Shown here one piece after another: positions 44,301-52,407 of a stretch of 59,520 bases of DNA (position 1 is the stretch's first letter; each line of letters begins with the position of its first letter). The notes beneath the pieces were generated by a model. That model was not told the DNA's origin, made no database searches, and worked only from the letters and a program-made list of their open reading frames with translations. The position numbers and the translations under genes were made by a program. Location of the stretch: contig DATBLQ010000008.1 of assembly GCA_036555325.1 (NCBI GenBank), forward strand, positions 1 to 59,520, given 5' to 3'. Source of the stretch: DATBLQ01 sp036555325 (GTDB lineage Bacteria > Pseudomonadota > Alphaproteobacteria > Rhizobiales > Aestuariivirgaceae).

Positions 44301-45448
44301 ATGCCGTCGTAGTAATCGGGGCTGTTCAGGCTTCGATGCAAAGCGATCGTTGGCTCTTTTTGGATCTTCTTGAACGCAAGATAGTGAAGCTCGTGAAAAC
44401 GGCTGCATTCGATCTGGTCTGTTCCCTGTTTTACCAGCGATAGTATCAATCTCGACGCAACGTGGTTCAAGTTGACCGTCACATGTGCGTACATCTCGTG
44501 CATGCAGACATCGCGCAGATGTCGCGTCTTGCGTCGCATGATCATGGCAAGCATGCGCTCCACCCACCGGCCCTCGGTGTCCTTCAGCGCAAACAGCTCT
44601 TCCAGGCTGTGAATCTGCTCGAATGCCTGATTCAGAATGAATCTGTCCACCAGGGTCCAGGTTACGTGTGGATGGATTGGTTTGCCGAAGCGAATATCCA
44701 TATCCGTGCGCTTGAACACGAGATTGCCCTCAATGAGCAGCTCGGCCTTCGATTCTTCGCTGATGTCGTGGCCAAAAAGCTCCGCCGCCTTCCGCAGGAT
44801 ATTGTCGCTCGTGTGAATCGGATTGAAAGTGATGTTGGCCGGTATGATCAGAGTCGGTTGTCGCGCGGCAGCAATCAGCGCGGCAATGCTTTCCAGGCCG
44901 AGCGCGTGAACCCAACGTTCCAATCGCTCGGTTTCACCGGCTTCGTAGACCGAGATGATTCTTTTCTTGAAAATCTCCAGCACCAAAGCCAGTGCCGCCG
45001 CACCCTGTCGATGCTTGGGCGCCTCCTGCCCCTTGTCCGCATCGGTTGGAGCTACGTAGCGATCCTTGATCATGCGGCCTTCGGGAAAGAAGATCGCCTT
45101 CCGGCCGCGCAAGATTTCGGCGGCAAGGAAGGCCAGTAGGCCGGGATGGTTGTTTGGGACTGCGCCACAGCTCCAGAGCAGCCGCGCAAGCCTCTCATTT
45201 CCGTGAAACAGTTTCTGTGATGCAACGCAGCGGCAATAGGCGCCGGTCGCTTGGTAAATGAAGTACTGGGGAATGATGGTCTCGAAACGGGTAAAATGGT
45301 TAAAAAGGAATATCTGCCCGGCATTGATGTTGCCGTCGGCGTCATGCACTTTGATGTTGATTCCGAGGCGGTTGCGCAGGAGCGTAAAAGCCCGTACGCA
45401 CCATTGATATAAGGGTTCGTTAATCCTGTAGTCGGGATTGCTGCCCAT
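41321..45448 (-). CDS. Trifunctional fusion: acyltransferase / alpha-beta hydrolase / long-chain acyl-CoA ligase
   Basis: 1375 residues, first gene of the fatty-acid operon. Residues about 15-300 are a PlsB/PlsC-type acyltransferase: NHFTRFE gives His51 with Glu56 (H-x4-E instead of the usual H-x4-D), and FPEGRM (121-126) is the phosphate-binding motif. A helical linker follows. Residues about 505-770 are an alpha/beta-hydrolase of the monoglyceride-lipase kind (VVLVHGFLASPAELRDLGRR; acid and base in TNDPIVDP and SRRHGIL), but the nucleophile elbow reads GFGTG, with Gly590 (codon at 43679-43681) where Ser is expected. Residues about 815-1365 are a FadD-type ligase: YTGGTTGFPK from Tyr1020, GYGLSEASPV, DRIKELIISGGFNVYPRQVE and the C-terminal Lys in IIGKISKKAL. 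It resembles E. coli Aas (acyltransferase plus acyl-ACP synthetase) with a hydrolase inserted. No membrane helix is certain. Confidence 0.88.
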   Translation of the reverse strand: MGSNPDYRINEPLYQWCVRAFTLLRNRLGINIKVHDADGNINAGQIFLFNHFTRFETIIPQYFIYQATGAYCRCVASQKLFHGNERLARLLWSCGAVPNNHPGLLAFLAAEILRGRKAIFFPEGRMIKDRYVAPTDADKGQEAPKHRQGAAALALVLEIFKKRIISVYEAGETERLERWVHALGLESIAALIAAARQPTLIIPANITFNPIHTSDNILRKAAELFGHDISEESKAELLIEGNLVFKRTDMDIRFGKPIHPHVTWTLVDRFILNQAFEQIHSLEELFALKDTEGRWVERMLAMIMRRKTRHLRDVCMHEMYAHVTVNLNHVASRLILSLVKQGTDQIECSRFHELHYLAFKKIQKEPTIALHRSLNSPDYYDGIHNGTNPHVRQFFETAISSRLIERVSGHYRFLPGLKQHNGSRDPRLENIVQVYANEIAPLAAACRTIDSVIDDDTAERGRTLARLLFDDELRAFALAKETYGRPEFAAINGQEKASESGEPFMLESEAGKGLGVVLVHGFLASPAELRDLGRRLAERGYPVLGVRLKGHGTSPWDLRDRSWQDWLMSVRRGLDIMTHLAGKACLVGFGTGASLALLAAAERPKDLAGVVAVSPPLKFRSRNLIFVPLIHGINKLTEWAYSEEGLMPFRAYESEHPRINYRNVPIRGLFELRHVADELDRRLHEIQCPVRIFQGTNDPIVDPDSAAVIHEKIGHADKSMHMIQSRRHGILNEDIGNCQASVISAVDGFATTLAGIQSKKTHPTLAAESNIAVFERYRAGKLNGVMPRPVESLFRQFRRTRPPQAMQAGTINPWEKSYPKGVEWKTTIDPKPITALLEDAVKTYSDKVCMSFRGKHYRYRDVQRLVNRAAKGFQALGVGKGIKVGLMLPNCPYAVICFYGVLKAGGIVVNINPLYSVGEIERQISDCGCRIIVTLDVKGLYEKAAEFMRKDGQIENLIICQMKGMLRFPEKVAFGFLKGGEVAAIVDDERHIRFDRLIDNDGKITAPMVDAVRDVAVLQYTGGTTGFPKAAQLTHANLYANAAQVALWATGVRRGEEKMVAVLPLFHSFGMTAVMNLSISIGAEMILLPKFQTVEVLKIIAREKPSILIGVPTMYSAMIAAYDSERDDLSSLKICISGGAALSGEIQRRFEAISGCKLIEGYGLSEASPVCTINPLTGGKPGSVGLPLPGTVIEIVSMDNPDRLLGINERGEICVSGPQVMAGYANRAKENIDTFRGGRLHTGDAGYIDEEGYLFIVDRIKELIISGGFNVYPRQVEEVLYTHPAVEEVAVCGVSDPHRGEIVKAFVKLRQGNTVTSAELRDFCKDKLAPFQIPRQIEFREELPKTIIGKISKKALLSEVAAVKPGPDSALRAGA

Positions 45449-45544
45449 TAGGACAACCCTTCTGGACCTTAATCTTCTCTTGGGCCCACATCATGCCTCA
45501 TTCCCCTTTCTCCAGATTACAACGCCTTTATACGATGATTGTGC

Positions 45545-45560
45545 TAAGAATTCATTCTAA
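45545..45560. promoter_or_regulatory. Palindrome between the fatty-acid operon and aidB-like gene
   Basis: TAAGAAT-TC-ATTCTAA, with a perfect 12-bp core at 45547-45558, lies in the 154-bp divergent region that must contain the promoters of the four-gene operon and of the acyl-CoA dehydrogenase at 45603. It could be the operator of a fatty-acid regulator; unproven. Confidence 0.35.
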
Positions 45561-45602
45561 GTTAAAGTTTAGGCTGTGTTTATAGGCTGCGAGGGTCGTT
45601 CT

Positions 45603-47273
45603 ATGCCGCCACGGCAGCCTGTCTCCACATTCGAAAGCCACGAGGTGACAAATCAGCCGCCCCCGTTGGCCGACTACAATCTTTTCGACACCGATTTGAT
45701 CTTGGCAACGGCCCTTCGCCGTGAAGGGGCCGCCTGGGCCGAAAACAAGGTCCGGGATTTCGGAGCGATCTTGGGAAGCGAGCGGGTGGGCGAGCTGGCG
45801 CGTGCCGCCAACCGCTATCCACCCGAGCTTCGAACGTTCGACCGCTTCGGCCATCGCATAGACGAGGTGGAGTATCACCCCGCCTATCACGAGTTGATGA
45901 CCCTCGCCAAATCGCACGAAGTTCACTCGATCGCTTGGACGGCAACCCAGCCTGGCGGGCACATGGCCCACATGGCCCTCGAATACATGCTGGCGCAGGT
46001 CGAATCCGGAGTTTGCTGCCCCATCACCATGACCTACGCGTCGCTGCCAGCCCTATCCCGGCAGCCGGCGGCTGCTGCCGAATGGCGGCCGCGTATTCTT
46101 GCTGCGGCATACGATCCGAGATTCATCCCGGCGTCCGACAAAACCGGCGTCACCATAGGCATGGCGATGACCGAGAAACAGGGAGGGTCTGACGTCCGGG
46201 TCAACACCACCCGCGCCGTACCCCTCGGAAATACAGGGGAATTTGAGTTGACGGGGCATAAATGGTTTTGCTCCGCGCCCATGTCGGATGCATTTCTCAC
46301 CCTGGCGCGCACCGATGCCGGACTGACCTGTTTCCTGGTGCCTCGATGGCGACCAGATGGTACGCGAAATCCCTTCTTGATCCAGCGCCTGAAGGACAAA
46401 CTGGGCGACCGGTCGAACGCGTCCTCGGAAATCGAATATCGCGACACCTGGGCGCAGCAGATCGGCGAAGACGGTCAAGGTATTCGCACCATCATCGACA
46501 TGGTGCACCACACACGACTCGATACTGCCCTGGCCGCAGCGGGCCTCATGCGTCAGGCGGTTGTACAGGCGGTGCATCACGCCTTTCACCGTGTTGCTTT
46601 TCGGAAATTGCTGTCCGACCAGCCCTTGATGCGTAACGTTCTGGCCGATCTGATCGTGGAATGGGCGGCGGCAACCATGTTGGCCGCCCGCGTGGCACGC
46701 AGTTTCGATGACTCTTCAGCAAATCCTGCTGCCGCTGCGTTTGCCCGATTGGCGGTTGCGATCGCAAAATTCTGGATCAACAAACGTCTGCCAGGTCATG
46801 TCTGCGAAGCCATGGAATGCCTCGGTGGATCGGGGTATGTCGAGGAATCGATCATGCCGAGACTTTATCGTCAGGCCCCCCTCAACAGCATTTGGGAGGG
46901 ATCGGGCAACGTCATTTGCCTCGACATCCTTCGCACCATGGAGCGTGACCCGGCCGCGGTTGAAACCCTGTTCGCCGAACTTGAAACAGCGCGCAGCGGC
47001 GATCAGCGCCTCGACCGGGCAATCGGCAAGCTCAAGGCAAACTTGCACAAATTGGGAGGTCAGGAAATTCAGGCGCGGCGCGTGGCGGAATCTATGGCCG
47101 TGGTGTTGCAAGGAGGGCTTCTCGTCAAGCACGGGCCCGCGGCCCTTGCCGATGCCTTCTGCGCATCGCGATTCGACGATGACTGGTCCCGAACTTTTGG
47201 AACTCTGCCGAGCGGTGTAGCTTTCGACAAGATCATCGAAGTCGCGGGCGGATCTCTTCCGCATCACCCATAA
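45603..47273 (+). CDS. Acyl-CoA dehydrogenase of the AidB type
   Basis: 556 residues from the ATG at 45603. The AidB group is a branch of the FAD acyl-CoA dehydrogenases known from the E. coli alkylation response. Seen are HSIAWTATQPGGHMAHMALE, the hallmark MAMTEKQGGSDVRVNTTRA, WFCSAPMSDAFLTLAR, and the C-terminal MECLGGSGYVEESIMPRLYR with LNSIWEGSGNVICLD. Length is normal. E. coli AidB has weak isovaleryl-CoA dehydrogenase activity and binds DNA; here the gene is divergent from a beta-oxidation operon, which favours a metabolic role. That is inference. Confidence 0.9.
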   Translation: MPPRQPVSTFESHEVTNQPPPLADYNLFDTDLILATALRREGAAWAENKVRDFGAILGSERVGELARAANRYPPELRTFDRFGHRIDEVEYHPAYHELMTLAKSHEVHSIAWTATQPGGHMAHMALEYMLAQVESGVCCPITMTYASLPALSRQPAAAAEWRPRILAAAYDPRFIPASDKTGVTIGMAMTEKQGGSDVRVNTTRAVPLGNTGEFELTGHKWFCSAPMSDAFLTLARTDAGLTCFLVPRWRPDGTRNPFLIQRLKDKLGDRSNASSEIEYRDTWAQQIGEDGQGIRTIIDMVHHTRLDTALAAAGLMRQAVVQAVHHAFHRVAFRKLLSDQPLMRNVLADLIVEWAAATMLAARVARSFDDSSANPAAAAFARLAVAIAKFWINKRLPGHVCEAMECLGGSGYVEESIMPRLYRQAPLNSIWEGSGNVICLDILRTMERDPAAVETLFAELETARSGDQRLDRAIGKLKANLHKLGGQEIQARRVAESMAVVLQGGLLVKHGPAALADAFCASRFDDDWSRTFGTLPSGVAFDKIIEVAGGSLPHHP

Positions 47274-47314
47274 TTTGCTTTCACTACGAATCGCCCAAGG
47301 CGCTATCCGATATT

Positions 47315-47713
47315 TTAGCGACTCCTTCTGGTCCGTGCCGATCGCCGATGAGAAGCCACTCCTCCCTGATGGGTCGAAAATTTGCTCGGCATGAGGCTAC
47401 CGAGGACGAGTCCGATGCCCAATCCGACCGCACCCATCACAATCGGGCTTGCTTCTGTCAGCGCTTCGAGGTCGCTTCGACGGGGCAATCTCAAGTCCTT
47501 GGCCAATCGCGGAACACTGCGCGTGGCGTCGCTTGCCCATTCGTAGGCTTTGTTGATCGCCCGTTGTCGTTCGCGCAGCAGAGGTTTGACGCCTCGTAGC
47601 AGAGTGTTGGACCCTCGGCTCCGTTTTGGCGCTTTCTTGCGAGTCCGGCGCACCGCTTGTCGTTTTCGCGAACTGCCGACTTCGCTTGCTTCATCATTTG
47701 TGAGAGTTGCCAT
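47315..47713 (-). CDS. Basic membrane-associated hypothetical protein of the envelope cluster
   Basis: 132 residues. Very basic ends (KRQAVRRTRKKAPKRSR; SHRRSARTRRSR) enclose a helical middle and one Gly-rich membrane helix (PIVMGAVGLGIGLVLGSLMP). No family is recognised. Last of four closely packed genes (47315-48847); its start overlaps the end of the preceding gene by 20 bp. Confidence 0.6.
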   Translation of the reverse strand: MATLTNDEASEVGSSRKRQAVRRTRKKAPKRSRGSNTLLRGVKPLLRERQRAINKAYEWASDATRSVPRLAKDLRLPRRSDLEALTEASPIVMGAVGLGIGLVLGSLMPSKFSTHQGGVASHRRSARTRRSR

Positions 47714-48011
47714 AACCTAACTCCTTTGCTCTTTTGTGATGGCTGCGGTTACGCTTCACCCCACGTTGCCGTGGAAGTATCCTCAGAAATAGCCACCCTG
47801 CCGCTCCGGCGAGCATGCCGAAGAGCACGGGATTGCGCCGGGCGGCGCCTTTCAGTGCTTCGGCCGCCCGTATACCGGGAACCTCCAGCATTTGGACGGC
47901 GTCATCGACTATTCTTTCCGGTGAGACGCGCTGCCTGATCTGGACAATCGTCGCTTCGAATTGAAGTTTTCGGCGATCCGCCTCCGTCTCCAGCTCATGA
48001 ATTTGTCTCAT
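47694..48011 (-). CDS. DUF3618-like membrane protein
   Basis: 105 residues. An N-terminal helical region with EADRRKLQFEATIVQIRQRV and SPERIVDDAVQML, the DUF3618 pattern, then one membrane helix (PVLFGMLAGAAGWLFLRIL) and a basic tail. DUF3618 genes usually sit beside phage-holin-type and related envelope genes, as here. Function unknown. Overlaps the upstream gene by 4 bp. Confidence 0.7.
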   Translation of the reverse strand: MRQIHELETEADRRKLQFEATIVQIRQRVSPERIVDDAVQMLEVPGIRAAEALKGAARRNPVLFGMLAGAAGWLFLRILPRQRGVKRNRSHHKRAKELGYGNSHK

Positions 48012-48400
48012 GATCGTGAGACCTTCATCGAAGAAAGCGTTTTGCGCAGACGGCTGGGAATGAAACCAGTCAAGCTGATCTTGGATCGAGCATAAAGCAG
48101 AAAGCCAATTGCAATCACGATGAGAAGACCTCCTGTTGCCAATCCGGCAAATGGGGCTCCTAGATACGGTGCGAGAACCAGCACCAGCGTGTGTGCCAGA
48201 ACCACGATTCCGGCGAGCGCAATCACCGCTGCCAGAATCAACAAAGTAATGGCGGTTATAAGCTTGTGAGTGTTGCTCTCGATCTGAGCCTTGAGAACAG
48301 CAAATTCAGCAACGATCCACGCGTGTCCATCTTCCGCCAGTCGACCGATCAATTCTGCCAGGGATGGATCTTGCCTGGTTGTTCGTAGTCGGTGATCCAT
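48008..48400 (-). CDS. Phage holin superfamily III-like inner-membrane protein
   Basis: 130 residues. A soluble amphipathic start (LAELIGRLAEDGHAWIVAEF) is followed by two membrane helices (LITLLILAAVIALAGIVVLA-like and LATGGLLIVIAIGFLLYA), the architecture of the Phage_holin_3_6 family, which in free-living bacteria is a chromosomal envelope protein and not a phage gene. Located between a DUF3618 gene and a stress-type gene. Confidence 0.7.
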   Translation of the reverse strand: MDHRLRTTRQDPSLAELIGRLAEDGHAWIVAEFAVLKAQIESNTHKLITAITLLILAAVIALAGIVVLAHTLVLVLAPYLGAPFAGLATGGLLIVIAIGFLLYARSKISLTGFIPSRLRKTLSSMKVSRS

Positions 48401-48406
48401 GTGCCA

Positions 48407-48847
48407 CTACCGCGATCTGCGACGTGATCGTGATTTGGTCTTTCGGCCCGTTGATGCGCGGCCAAGCCCGCTTATCGGCCATCCTCGCAGCAGCTGGGTC
48501 GTTACGAGCCCTGCTGCAACACCAAGCGCCAAGGTCGCCACCGGCTGGCGTTTGGTGAAGGATGCCAGGTCCTCAAGCATCTCGGGGATGTCGGTCCGAT
48601 CGACATAGTCGGCGAACTCGTCGATCCTCTCGGCCGCGGCATCGGTGTATTCGGTCAGATAGGGCAATTCGCCCGCGGTCGTCGTAAACTTTCGTGTGGC
48701 AGTTGCCAGATCGGACAGCCGTCCGGCCGCGACGTGTCTGCGATTTTCAGCAAGGGTCGACGCTATGGACAGTACATCGCCGAACATCCGTTCAGTGTAG
48801 CTATCGCCCGCGCTTGATCTTGGCCGCCTCCTTCTCGCTCTTGGCAT
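48407..48847 (-). CDS. Envelope cluster hypothetical protein (nutrient-deprivation-type)
   Basis: 146 residues. Basic start, helical middle (SIASTLAENRRHVAAGRLSD; DAAAERIDEFADYVDRTDIP), a short hydrophobic segment (PVATLALGVAAGLVTTQLL) and a strongly basic C-terminus (KTKSRSRRRSR). Similar proteins accompany DUF3618/holin-type genes in rhizobia. First gene of this cluster; the promoter should lie in 48848-48946. Confidence 0.6.
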   Translation of the reverse strand: MPRARRRRPRSSAGDSYTERMFGDVLSIASTLAENRRHVAAGRLSDLATATRKFTTTAGELPYLTEYTDAAAERIDEFADYVDRTDIPEMLEDLASFTKRQPVATLALGVAAGLVTTQLLRGWPISGLGRASTGRKTKSRSRRRSR

Positions 48848-48946
48848 ATTCGTTCTCCCAATTACACGTTTTAGTTAACACTCTCGCGCAGAGAAGGTTC
48901 CCGGAATGACAGCGTCATCCTGGACGGTAACAACCGGTGGAATCTT

Positions 48947-49657
48947 TTATTGAGGTGTCTCGCTGTCGCGGGCAATCCGTTCCGCTACCAGTTGCTGGAG
49001 ATGCCAAAGGCTTTGGTCGTGAATGCCCAGTTTCTCGAGATGGACAACGGTCTCATGCAAATATTCAGCGCAGGAGCCCCAGTGGCCGGCAGCCTTCGAT
49101 AAGACATCGGCGATGTCCTCAGCCGACAGCCTGCCGACGTAACGCCGATCGTCGCGATTGACCACGAACCCGAGCGCTTGCAGCGGTCCATTGCTGGTCT
49201 GCGCGGTAAGCCATCGCGGCACATATATTGAAGGTTTCGCTGTCCACTCTCGCCGGAACAGCTTGCCGAGGCCCACCTCTACCGGGTCCGCGATATGGAA
49301 AATCATGCCCCGGCACTGGCCGCCGCGGTCCAATCCCATCATGAGTCCTGGCCGGTCTTGCGTTCCTCGAAAACGGAACACTCGGATGCAGAAAGAACGG
49401 TGATAGCCCCGAACCACCGCAGAGCGGCTTTCCATTATCTCGCAGGCCGGCTTCCACAGCAGCGACCCATAGGCAAAAACCCACTTTGGCCCCGCCGGTG
49501 CCCGGGCGAGAACCTCTTTGACCGTACAATCATAGTCCGCATCGCTCATCGACGGCCAGCCGGGAAGCGGACCAGAGTCTTCGATCTGGCGGGCCGTCCT
49601 TGCCACCAGTTCGCGTGTGAGCGCCAATTGCTTCTTGATTCGAGAGCTGTCAGGCAT
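48947..49657 (-). CDS. chaC: Glutathione-specific gamma-glutamylcyclotransferase
   Basis: 236 residues from the ATG at 49657. ChaC enzymes split glutathione into 5-oxoproline and Cys-Gly. The nucleotide-like loop WVFAYGSLLWKPACE (Y-G-S-L motif binding the gamma-glutamyl group) and GYHRSFCIRVFRFRGTQDRP are characteristic. Length is normal. Divergent from mtnA. Cys-Gly release fits a neighbourhood rich in sulfur amino-acid genes, but no operon link is seen. Confidence 0.88.
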   Translation of the reverse strand: MPDSSRIKKQLALTRELVARTARQIEDSGPLPGWPSMSDADYDCTVKEVLARAPAGPKWVFAYGSLLWKPACEIMESRSAVVRGYHRSFCIRVFRFRGTQDRPGLMMGLDRGGQCRGMIFHIADPVEVGLGKLFRREWTAKPSIYVPRWLTAQTSNGPLQALGFVVNRDDRRYVGRLSAEDIADVLSKAAGHWGSCAEYLHETVVHLEKLGIHDQSLWHLQQLVAERIARDSETPQ

Positions 49658-49863
49658 GACTTGGATACAACTCGTCGGTCTCCTGGATGTTTTGGGGCTA
49701 CTCTGCAATCACGCGAGCGCCCTTGGCTCGAAAATGAATACACCAAACGGTTGGACGACGACATGGTTGACGGCAGCGCTAGCCGCGCCGAGTATTGTCA
49801 GTTCACTCGGAGGTCCTCGCCTCCAGGTCGGTACGGCTCCAACGCCGATTGTTTGGTTCTGGT

Positions 49864-50970
49864 ATGAAAATTAGAGGTAAGCACTATAGAACGATCTGGG
49901 TTAATCCCGACGGATGGTCTGTTGAGATCATTGACCAAACGCGGTTCCCGCATCTTTTTGAAACGACGACTTTGAAAACCCTGGGCGATGCGGCCAATGC
50001 GATCCAAACGATGATGGTCCGCGGCGCGCCGCTCATTGGAGCCGCAGCCGCCTATGGTGTTTGTCTTCACATGAGAGAAGATGCGTCCGACAAGGGGCTC
50101 CTGCATGCTTGTGAAGTCCTTGAACGCACGCGACCCACTGCCGTCAACCTCAAATGGGCGCTGGCCGAGATGCGCTCCACTCTCAACGGGTTGCCGCCAC
50201 ACGCCCGAACGCATGCTGCCTATGCGACGGCGGCAAGGATGTGCGATGACGATGTAGAAATAAACCGATCGATAGGCGGCCACGGGTTCGATCTCATCGC
50301 AAAATTCGCTGAAGCGAAAAAGCCTGGCGAGCCAGTCAACATTCTTACTCACTGCAATGCCGGTTGGCTCGCGACCGTCGATTGGGGTACCGCCACTGCC
50401 CCGGTTTACATGGCGCACGATAAGGGCGTGCCGGTTCATGTTTGGGTCGGCGAGACGCGTCCGCGCAACCAGGGTTCCGCGCTCACGGCGTGGGAGCTTG
50501 GCAATCATGGAGTGCCGCACACGGTCATTGCGGACAATGTCGGCGGACATCTCATGCAACGAGGACTCGTTGATCTCTGCATCGTCGGCACCGATCGCAC
50601 CACGGCGCAGGGCGATGTTTGCAACAAGATCGGGACTTATCTCAAAGCTCTGGCGGCCCATGACAACAACGTCCCCTTCTATGTGGCCCTGCCGTCGCCC
50701 ACGATCGACTTCACGATCGGCGATGGATTGAAAAACATCCCGATCGAACAGCGTTCCGGCGAGGAAGTTAGCAACATTACGGGACGCACGGCCGACGGGC
50801 GCATCGAAACTGTCGAGATCGTGCCCGAAGGTTCACCCGTCGCCAACTATGCCTTCGACGTCACACCGGCTCGCTATGTCACGGGACTCATCACTGAACG
50901 CGGCCTTGTTCGCGCCACCCGCGAAGCTTTGGCTGCCGCCTTTCCCGAACGCGCCAAGACCGCCGCCTAG
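49864..50970 (+). CDS. mtnA: S-methyl-5-thioribose-1-phosphate isomerase
   Basis: 368 residues from the ATG at 49864. Converts 5-methylthioribose-1-phosphate to the ribulose form in the methionine salvage pathway. Active-site Cys164 (THCNAG) and Asp244 (GTDRTT) are present, as is MMVRGAPLIGAAAAYG. Convergent with mtnK, the preceding pathway step; both stops share CTAG. Confidence 0.95.
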   Translation: MKIRGKHYRTIWVNPDGWSVEIIDQTRFPHLFETTTLKTLGDAANAIQTMMVRGAPLIGAAAAYGVCLHMREDASDKGLLHACEVLERTRPTAVNLKWALAEMRSTLNGLPPHARTHAAYATAARMCDDDVEINRSIGGHGFDLIAKFAEAKKPGEPVNILTHCNAGWLATVDWGTATAPVYMAHDKGVPVHVWVGETRPRNQGSALTAWELGNHGVPHTVIADNVGGHLMQRGLVDLCIVGTDRTTAQGDVCNKIGTYLKALAAHDNNVPFYVALPSPTIDFTIGDGLKNIPIEQRSGEEVSNITGRTADGRIETVEIVPEGSPVANYAFDVTPARYVTGLITERGLVRATREALAAAFPERAKTAA

Positions 50971-52256
50971 CCCAGCTCGGGTTGCCAGTTGCGCAAACCC
51001 CGGGCCAATGCGCATATTGACGCGATCGAATTGAAGCTCCGAGCACTGGTCATCATGGAGCGAGCGAGCTTGAGGGCGCGCGCTTCGCACTTTGCTCTCA
51101 TGGTTTTGTTCTTTATCCATTCGAAGTCAATGTTATGAGCAAGCCCGAGAATACGGCGGATCATTTTCGCCGCAGCGAAACCCACGGTATCGGCAAAGAG
51201 GTTCCGCATATACGCAGCGCGCTCCGCTTCAAGCTGCACCGCATCCAGGGGCCCGCTGAACAGACTTGCTGGAAAAGCATCCCCAGTTTGATGCGTACGC
51301 CAAAGTTCGAGGAACTTCGATTCGAAGCCGGTCCAAATCTGCTCGGTCGTTTGCAGAACCCACTCACGGTAATCTTCCCGCGCGCCCGGCGTGTCCTCGT
51401 GACCATCCTGGGCAAAGTAATTGAGGAGGAAATTGCCAATCATCGCGCCCACATCGAAACCCATGGGGCCCATGAACGCAAATTCCGGATCGATGACTCG
51501 GGTTTCTTCAGCCGTGACCATCACCGATCCGGTGTGAAGATCGCCATGGATGAGAGCCTCGGGAGAACTCAGGAACTTGAGCTTCAGCCGCGAAATCGCA
51601 CCCTTGAGAATCACGTCATTGCGAAATTCCGCCGCAAGCCGATCGAGTTCTGGCGATGTCCACCGGTTGTTGGCGGCCACCATATAAGGCTCGGTGAAGA
51701 TGAGGTCCTCGGTGATCTTGCACAGCGCCGTATTGCCGGAAAAGGCGCCGATCATCGTCTTCTTTTGGTCCGCGGAAAGCGCCAGATCGCTGGTGAAGTA
51801 GAGCGTACGCGCCATAAAGGTTGAAATGTGATCGGCAAAATGCTCGTAGCGCGTGGCAGCAACCATCCCTCGACGCATGATGATATGCGGCTCCAGCAGT
51901 TCCATGACGATGAGAGCCAAGGTTTCGTCGTGATGGAAAACCTTGGGCACCAGTCCTTCTGCCAGTCGCCTTTCTTCTTCGAGGGCCAGATACTCATAAT
52001 GCGAGCGGGTAAGCGGCAAGGGCCAACTTTCTCCAACCAGCCGCACGTAAGGCAGCGCCTGTTTGACAGCCACGCCGCTCAATGGGCCATGGACCTTGAA
52101 CACAAGATTGAGATTGCCGTCCCCAACCTCATCAACAACCCATGTTGAGGGCGGGCCTCCCAGCCGTTTGGCGATATGGGGAACGGACCCTAGGTAGTCC
52201 CGCAGGCTCAGGGCATCATGCGGCTTGTAGCCTTGCGGCAGTTCTATCGGCTTCAT
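50967..52256 (-). CDS. mtnK: S-methyl-5-thioribose kinase
   Basis: 429 residues. Phosphorylates 5-methylthioribose, giving the MtnA substrate. Kinase-like fold with DGNLNLVFKV (nucleotide loop), the catalytic IHGDLHTGSVMV and the metal motif VIDPEFAFMGPMGFDVGAMI. Length is normal. Pathway partners mtnA and mtnK face each other tail to tail, so they are not one operon. Confidence 0.94.
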   Translation of the reverse strand: MKPIELPQGYKPHDALSLRDYLGSVPHIAKRLGGPPSTWVVDEVGDGNLNLVFKVHGPLSGVAVKQALPYVRLVGESWPLPLTRSHYEYLALEEERRLAEGLVPKVFHHDETLALIVMELLEPHIIMRRGMVAATRYEHFADHISTFMARTLYFTSDLALSADQKKTMIGAFSGNTALCKITEDLIFTEPYMVAANNRWTSPELDRLAAEFRNDVILKGAISRLKLKFLSSPEALIHGDLHTGSVMVTAEETRVIDPEFAFMGPMGFDVGAMIGNFLLNYFAQDGHEDTPGAREDYREWVLQTTEQIWTGFESKFLELWRTHQTGDAFPASLFSGPLDAVQLEAERAAYMRNLFADTVGFAAAKMIRRILGLAHNIDFEWIKNKTMRAKCEARALKLARSMMTSARSFNSIASICALARGLRNWQPELG

Positions 52257-52319
52257 GGCATCGTCGATGGTTGTCCGGAGTCAAATCCCTACCATGCCCA
52301 AGAGTCCCTGATTGGTTTT

Positions 52320-52396
52320 TGGCGACCCCGGGAGGATTCGAACCTCCGACCAACAGCTTAGAAGGCTGCTGCTCTAATCCTCTGAGCTACGGGGCC
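52320..52396 (-). tRNA. tRNA-Arg (UCU)
   Basis: 77 nt on the minus strand with acceptor GGCCCCG/CGGGGTC, anticodon TCT in CAGCCTTCTAAGCTG, T-loop TTCGAAT, discriminator G and an encoded CCA. Confidence 0.95.
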
Positions 52397-52407
52397 GCTT
52401 GAATCCG

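Noticed and set aside
48008..48400. Prophage holin
   Set aside because: The family has holin in its name, but here it sits in a chromosomal envelope cluster with DUF3618 and no phage genes.
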